Below, one piece after another: positions 60,900 to 64,000 of a DNA stretch of 64,000 nt. The stretch covers positions 62,001-126,000 of the forward strand of contig JACPDG010000039.1 in the NCBI GenBank assembly GCA_016184125.1, read 5' to 3'. The notes beneath the pieces were generated by a model. That model ran no database searches, was not told the origin of the DNA, and was given only the letters and a program-made list of their open reading frames with translations. The DNA comes from Candidatus Rokuibacteriota bacterium. GTDB taxonomy: Bacteria; Methylomirabilota; Methylomirabilia; Rokubacteriales; CSP1-6. The position numbers and the translations under genes were made by a program. How positions within the stretch are numbered: position 1 is the first letter of the stretch; each line of letters opens with the position of its first letter.

Positions 60900-61824
60900 G
60901 GCTCCTCCCCTCGTCTCGGCGGCCCGCCCAGTGGCGGCACACGACGCGGAGGCCGCACGGCTCGCAGACCTCCGGATCTCGCCGGTCGCGGCAGTCCCCC
61001 GACATCCGCTTGTGGCAGAGCGCGAAGTCGTACTTCACCGGGTCTCGGGAATCGATCAGGCCGAGGCGGCCCGTGATCTCCTCGGCCATGCGCCAGCTCC
61101 GCGACTTCCGCCTGGTGAGGCCGATGGCGCGCGACATGTTCTCGACGTGCGTGTCGACGGGGATCACGAGCCGCGCCGGCGAGACCGCGGTCCAGAGCCC
61201 GAAGTCGGGCGGCTCGCGGCGCACCATCCACCTGAGGAACAGGAGCAGTCGCTTGCACGGTCCGCCGGCCGATGGCAGCGGAAAGAGGTGGCGATAGCCG
61301 CGCGACAGCCGGCGGCCGCGAAACACGTCCCCGAGCTCGGCCTCGAGGAAGGCGCGTGCGAAGCCCTCGAGCGCCGGAGCGATCGGACCCCGAGGATCGG
61401 GATCGCCGTGCACGAAGCACGTCTCGAGGGTGCCGTGGCGTCCGAGGATCTGCCGGGCTGCGACGAAGAACGCGACGAGATCGCGCGGGCGGTTGAACCG
61501 GTAGATGAAGTCCCGGAACGTGTCGCCGTCGCGCCGCGCGTCGAACCGCATCGTGAAGTCGTACGGCGCGCCGATGCGCGCCAGCACGGCGTCGAGCTGC
61601 GCGCCGAAGAGGTCGACCCGCCCGTACGCGAGGCACGCGGTCAGGAGCGCGGCGATCTCGCGGTCGCGCGGATCGTCGTAGCGCAGCGGAAAGCGGATCG
61701 CGTCGCGCTCGATCCGCTCGGCGTACGCGAAGTCGCGGTAGAGCCGCTCCAGCGGCTCGCGCAGCCGCTCGGGGGCAGTCATCCTACCGCCGCGGCGGCG
61801 GTCGGGGCGTTTCTTCATGCTCAC
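60892..61824 (-). CDS. DUF2400 / TIGR02757 family protein
   Basis: 310 aa, related to helix-hairpin-helix DNA glycosylases. It has the family start FPLRYDDPRDREIAALLTACLAYGRVD, RFNRPRDLVAFF, LFLRWMVRREPPDFGLW, the catalytic-like VIPVDTHVENMSRAIGL and the cysteine cluster CRDRRDPEVCEPCGLRVVC (C-x8-C-x2-C-x5-C), which may bind [4Fe-4S]. Function unproven. The start could be 61824 or the ATG at 61782 (MTAPERL); the first 14 residues are Arg-rich. First gene of the long minus string. Confidence 0.85.
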   Translation of the reverse strand: MSMKKRPDRRRGGRMTAPERLREPLERLYRDFAYAERIERDAIRFPLRYDDPRDREIAALLTACLAYGRVDLFGAQLDAVLARIGAPYDFTMRFDARRDGDTFRDFIYRFNRPRDLVAFFVAARQILGRHGTLETCFVHGDPDPRGPIAPALEGFARAFLEAELGDVFRGRRLSRGYRHLFPLPSAGGPCKRLLLFLRWMVRREPPDFGLWTAVSPARLVIPVDTHVENMSRAIGLTRRKSRSWRMAEEITGRLGLIDSRDPVKYDFALCHKRMSGDCRDRRDPEVCEPCGLRVVCRHWAGRRDEGRSHA

Positions 61825-61898
61825 GTCGTTCGCCGATTATGCAGGATGTGGGCCCTCCGCGACAACCGACCCCAACATTTCGTGCCCGGCGCCCGTAC

Positions 61899-61904
61899 TA
61901 CAAT
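61899..61904 (+). promoter_or_regulatory. Possible -10 element of a leaderless transcript
   Basis: TACAAT, 8 bases before the ATG at 61912. If used, RNA would start at or next to that ATG. No clear -35. Confidence 0.3.
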
Positions 61905-61911
61905 GACCCGC

Positions 61912-62019
61912 ATGGATCCGACGCTGGAGCCGCCGTACCTGATCATCAAGCCGTTCACCACCGAGGACGACTTCTACCGGCTGGCAGCGCTCGCCTGCCT
62001 GAAGGGGATCCTGGGATGA
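61912..62019 (+). CDS. 35-aa small ORF coupled to aspartate dehydrogenase
   Basis: Not in the ORF track as a separate gene. It reads MDPTLEPPYLIIKPFTTEDD, then FYRLAALACLKGILG; an ATG three codons upstream (MTRMDP) is possible. The stop overlaps the nadX start (ATGA). Hydrophobic and aromatic residues are balanced and the composition is protein-like. No family recognised. Could be a translated leader or a true small protein. Confidence 0.5.
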   Translation: MDPTLEPPYLIIKPFTTEDDFYRLAALACLKGILG

Positions 62020-62816
62020 AGCGCGTCGGCATCGTCGGACTGGGCGCCATCGGGCGGCAGGTGTGCCGCGCCCTCGACGAGGGCATCGGTGGCCTCACGC
62101 TCTGCGGCGCGACCGCGCGTGACCGCGACAAGGGCGAGGCGTTCCTCCGCACGCTCGCCTCGAAGCCGCCGTTCCTCACGCTCGACGAGCTCATCGAGGC
62201 GTCGGACCTGGTCGTCGAGGCGTCCACGCAGGCGCACCTCGAGGAGATCGCGCCGAGGACGCTCGCCCGCGGCCGTGATCTGGTCGTGCTCTCGTGCGGT
62301 GGCCTGCTCGGCCGCGGGGACTGGGTCACGCTCGCCGGGAAGCATGGCGCGCGGATCCTCGTCCCCTCCGGCGCGATCGCCGGCCTGGACGCCGTGAAGG
62401 GCGCGCGCGTCGGCGCCATCACGTCGGTGACCATGGAGACGCGCAAGCCGCCCCGCGGGCTGGCAGGTGCGCCCTGGATCGTCGAGCGCGAGATCGACCT
62501 CGACGCGATCAAGGAGGAAACGCTGATCTTCGAGGGGCCGGCGACCGAGGCGTGCCGGGCCTTTCCCGCGAACGTCAACGTGCTCGCGGCGCTGTCGCTC
62601 GCCGGCGTCGGTCCGGAGCGCACCCGCATTCGGATCCACGCGGTGCCCGGGCTGACGCGCAACCAGCACCGCATCACCGTCGAGGGCGAGTTCGGGTCGC
62701 TCCGCGTCGAGATCGAGAACGTGCCGTCGGAGAACCCGCGCACGGGCAAGCTCTCCTATCTCTCGACGATCGCCCTGCTGCGCGACCTCGGCGCGCCACT
62801 GCGCGTCGGGACCTAG
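62016..62816 (+). CDS. nadX: Aspartate dehydrogenase
   Basis: Oxidises L-aspartate to iminoaspartate with NAD(P), feeding NAD synthesis in place of NadB. 266 aa. Rossmann motif VGLGAIGRQVCRALDEG; ASTQAHLEEIAP; VPSGAIAGLDAVKGARVGAITSVTMETRKPPRGLAGAP; ANVNVLAALSLAGVGPERTRIRI; and NQHRITVEGEFGSLRVEIEN, all characteristic. nadA and nadC are not adjacent. A hairpin repeat follows the stop. Confidence 0.9.
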   Translation: MKRVGIVGLGAIGRQVCRALDEGIGGLTLCGATARDRDKGEAFLRTLASKPPFLTLDELIEASDLVVEASTQAHLEEIAPRTLARGRDLVVLSCGGLLGRGDWVTLAGKHGARILVPSGAIAGLDAVKGARVGAITSVTMETRKPPRGLAGAPWIVEREIDLDAIKEETLIFEGPATEACRAFPANVNVLAALSLAGVGPERTRIRIHAVPGLTRNQHRITVEGEFGSLRVEIENVPSENPRTGKLSYLSTIALLRDLGAPLRVGT

Positions 62817-62819
62817 GGA

Positions 62820-62898
62820 TGTGGGGGCCCCGAAATGGCCCCCACGCCCCCCGCGCTCGGCAGCGCCCCGGGAAAACCCGGGGCGCTCCTCGAGAGCG
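62820..62898 (-). repeat. Composite double-hairpin repeat, copy R19
   Basis: GTGGGGGCCCCGAAATGGCCCCCAC, CGCGCTCGGC and the perfect hairpin AGCGCCCCGGG/CCCGGGGCGCT with an AAAA loop. Between nadX and the damaged 3' end of trxB. Confidence 0.9.
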
Positions 62899-62907
62899 CG
62901 CCGCCAG

Positions 62908-63810
62908 CTACACGCTACCCGGCGTGCGTCGCCTCGAGATACCGCCCGTGACCGCCTGGCGCCACACCGAATCCTGCACGTCGCCGGCCGCGAACACGCC
63001 CGTCACCGACGTCTGCGTCGTGCCCGGGATGACCTTCACGTAGCCGTTCGGCAGCAGCTCGATCTGCCCTGCGAACACCGTCGTGTTCGGCTCGTGCCCG
63101 ATCGCCACGAACAGGCCGTCCACGGGCCGCTCGGTGATCTCGCCCGTCTTCGTGTTGCGCAGCCTCACCGCCGTGACCCGCGCGGCCTCGACATCGTCGA
63201 GGTCGTGGACGACGCTGTTCCAGATGAAGCTGATCTTGGGATTCTTCCGCGCGCGTTCCTGCATGATCTTCGACGCGCGCAGCTCCTCGCGCCGGTGAAC
63301 GACCTCGACCTGGCGGCCGAGGCGCGCGAGATAGAGCGCCTCCTCGATCGCCGAGTCGCCGCCACCGACCACCATGATGTTCTGATCACGGAAGAAGAAG
63401 CCATCGCACGTGGCGCACGTCGACACGCCGCGGCCCATCAGCTTCGCCTCGGCGGGCAAGCCGAGCAGCTTGGCGGAGGCGCCCGTGGCGATGATCACCG
63501 TGTGGCTCTCGTACTCGACGTCGCCGGCGCGCACGACGAAGGGCCGGCGCGAGAAGTCGACGGCGGTCACGTCCTCGGCGACCATCTCGGCGCCGAAGCG
63601 CTCCGCCTGCTTGCGCATCGCTTCCATCAGCTCGGGTCCCATCACGCCGTCCACGAAACCCGGGTAGTTCTCGACGAGCGTCGTCAGCATGAGCTGACCG
63701 CCGGACTGGACGCCGGTGAGCAGGAGCGGCGTGAGGTTCGCGCGCGACGCGTAGATGGCGGCCGTGTAGCCAGCCGGCCCGGAGCCGATGATCGTGACCT
63801 TGCGAACCAT
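62908..63810 (-). CDS. trxB: Thioredoxin reductase with damaged C terminus
   Basis: NADPH:thioredoxin reductase. 300 aa: FAD motif IIGSGPAGYTAAIYASRA, redox CATCDG, NADPH motif VGGGDSAIEEALYL, and GVFAAGDVQDSVWRQAVT. Intact family members continue with AAGxGCMAAxxAERYLE. Here the frame after AVT becomes GGISRRRTPGSV and stops. In the next frame the DNA reads RYLEATHAG and stop, the normal ending. So about 40 bases between AVT and RYLE appear deleted, shifting the frame. The lost GCMAA helix contacts FAD, so activity is doubtful. A hairpin repeat lies right behind. Confidence 0.88.
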   Translation of the reverse strand: MVRKVTIIGSGPAGYTAAIYASRANLTPLLLTGVQSGGQLMLTTLVENYPGFVDGVMGPELMEAMRKQAERFGAEMVAEDVTAVDFSRRPFVVRAGDVEYESHTVIIATGASAKLLGLPAEAKLMGRGVSTCATCDGFFFRDQNIMVVGGGDSAIEEALYLARLGRQVEVVHRREELRASKIMQERARKNPKISFIWNSVVHDLDDVEAARVTAVRLRNTKTGEITERPVDGLFVAIGHEPNTTVFAGQIELLPNGYVKVIPGTTQTSVTGVFAAGDVQDSVWRQAVTGGISRRRTPGSV

Positions 63811-64000
63811 TGTCTCCCTCCCCTACGAACTAGGATGCACCAGGCAGCCGCGCGGATGCGGGAGAAATGGCCGCGCGAACCAGTGATTGAGCGAGAATCG
63901 GGCGCGCGCCGGCGCGAGCGAGAGACTCATGTCTGCACGCCAGGCGAGCGCGTTACCGAGGAGCGCCGCGGGTTCCGCGGGTGCGTTCGCGCACCCCCCG
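63811..64000. other. Intergenic region at the right edge
   Basis: Upstream region of trxB. 63840-63958 shows no gene or RNA I can identify. The last 42 bases are the beginning of another composite repeat. Confidence 0.5.
63959..64000 (-). repeat. Composite repeat cut by the window edge, copy R20
   Basis: GAGCGCCGCGGGTTCCGCGGGTGCG...GCGCACCCCCCG matches the second-hairpin half of R1, including the CGCGCACCCCCCG block also seen in R6 and R18. Confidence 0.7.

Noticed and set aside
63840-63958. Possible tRNA or small RNA in the right-edge gap
   Set aside because: No cloverleaf, T-loop GTTCRANNC or other RNA signature could be found.
954-63999. CRISPR-like interpretation of the repeats
   Set aside because: Copies are scattered with genes between them, differ in length and have no spacer arrays or cas genes.

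Overview
The window is GC-rich DNA from a Gram-negative bacterium. Almost all of it is packed protein-coding genes, mostly on the minus strand, with many 4-base ATGA/GTGA stop-start overlaps. It carries Kdo synthesis (kdsA, kdsD), LPS export (lptA, lptB, lptC, lptE), MurJ, sigma-54, a B12-dependent ribonucleotide reductase, an F420-type luciferase-like oxidoreductase, AmmeMemoRadiSam protein B and a probable selenoprotein. This mix suggests an uncultured soil or sediment lineage such as Rokubacteria/Methylomirabilota or a deltaproteobacterial relative. The lineage is inferred from gene content and GC; there is no rRNA to confirm it. No tRNA, rRNA, CRISPR array, transposase or prophage was seen.

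Layout. 1-11.8 kb (minus): xerC/D, cca, pyrG, kdsA, kdsD, lptC, lptA, lptB, rpoN, rapZ and a partial phosphoglucose/phosphomannose isomerase, an envelope and sugar-precursor cluster. 11.9-24.1 kb: murJ, divergent rpsT, a ceramidase-like secreted hydrolase, holA, lptE, leuS, a small secreted protein, uvrC and uvrB. 24.4-31.8 kb: HNH nuclease, Ppx/GppA phosphatase, cytochrome c, ferredoxin-NADP reductase, CBS protein, a decayed permease fragment, a small hypothetical and nrdJ. 32.1-37.3 kb (plus): TolC/MacA/MacB-type efflux system. 37.4-46.3 kb: TPR protein, endonuclease III, a broken endonuclease IV, a diiron protein, an EamA transporter, and a minus run with an LLM oxidoreductase, an SDR, an MBL-fold protein and a peroxiredoxin with an in-frame UGA. 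46.5-51.1 kb: two ABC half-exporters coupled to panE. 51.2-52.5 kb (plus): inositol monophosphatase and DUF2889. 52.5-61.8 kb: a long minus gene string (DUF2400/TIGR02757, RmuC, sodium:solute symporter, GroES-like, M20 peptidase, MEMO, DUF1285, a ThDP fragment, ThDP enzyme). 61.9-63.8 kb: a tiny ORF coupled to aspartate dehydrogenase, then a 3'-damaged thioredoxin reductase.

The strongest unusual signal is layered repeat biology. (1) About 20 copies of a composite GC-rich double-hairpin element occupy gene boundaries. They often end in CCCCCCATGA right at a start codon, sometimes add C-terminal tails to proteins, and in one case end a broken gene (nfo). (2) A 48-bp palindrome is read in the same frame inside two unrelated proteins, giving the shared peptide NRPPRRxIVART, much like Rickettsia palindromic elements. 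(3) An identical 21-bp unit, three times in tandem, lies in frame at the N terminus of kdsD and the C terminus of panE, 43 kb apart. (4) A perfect 36-bp inverted repeat sits between the HNH gene and uvrB.

Most functional calls rest on motifs and lengths read by eye. Start codons were chosen from overlaps, ribosome binding sites and family length, and often differ from the longest ORF in the track.
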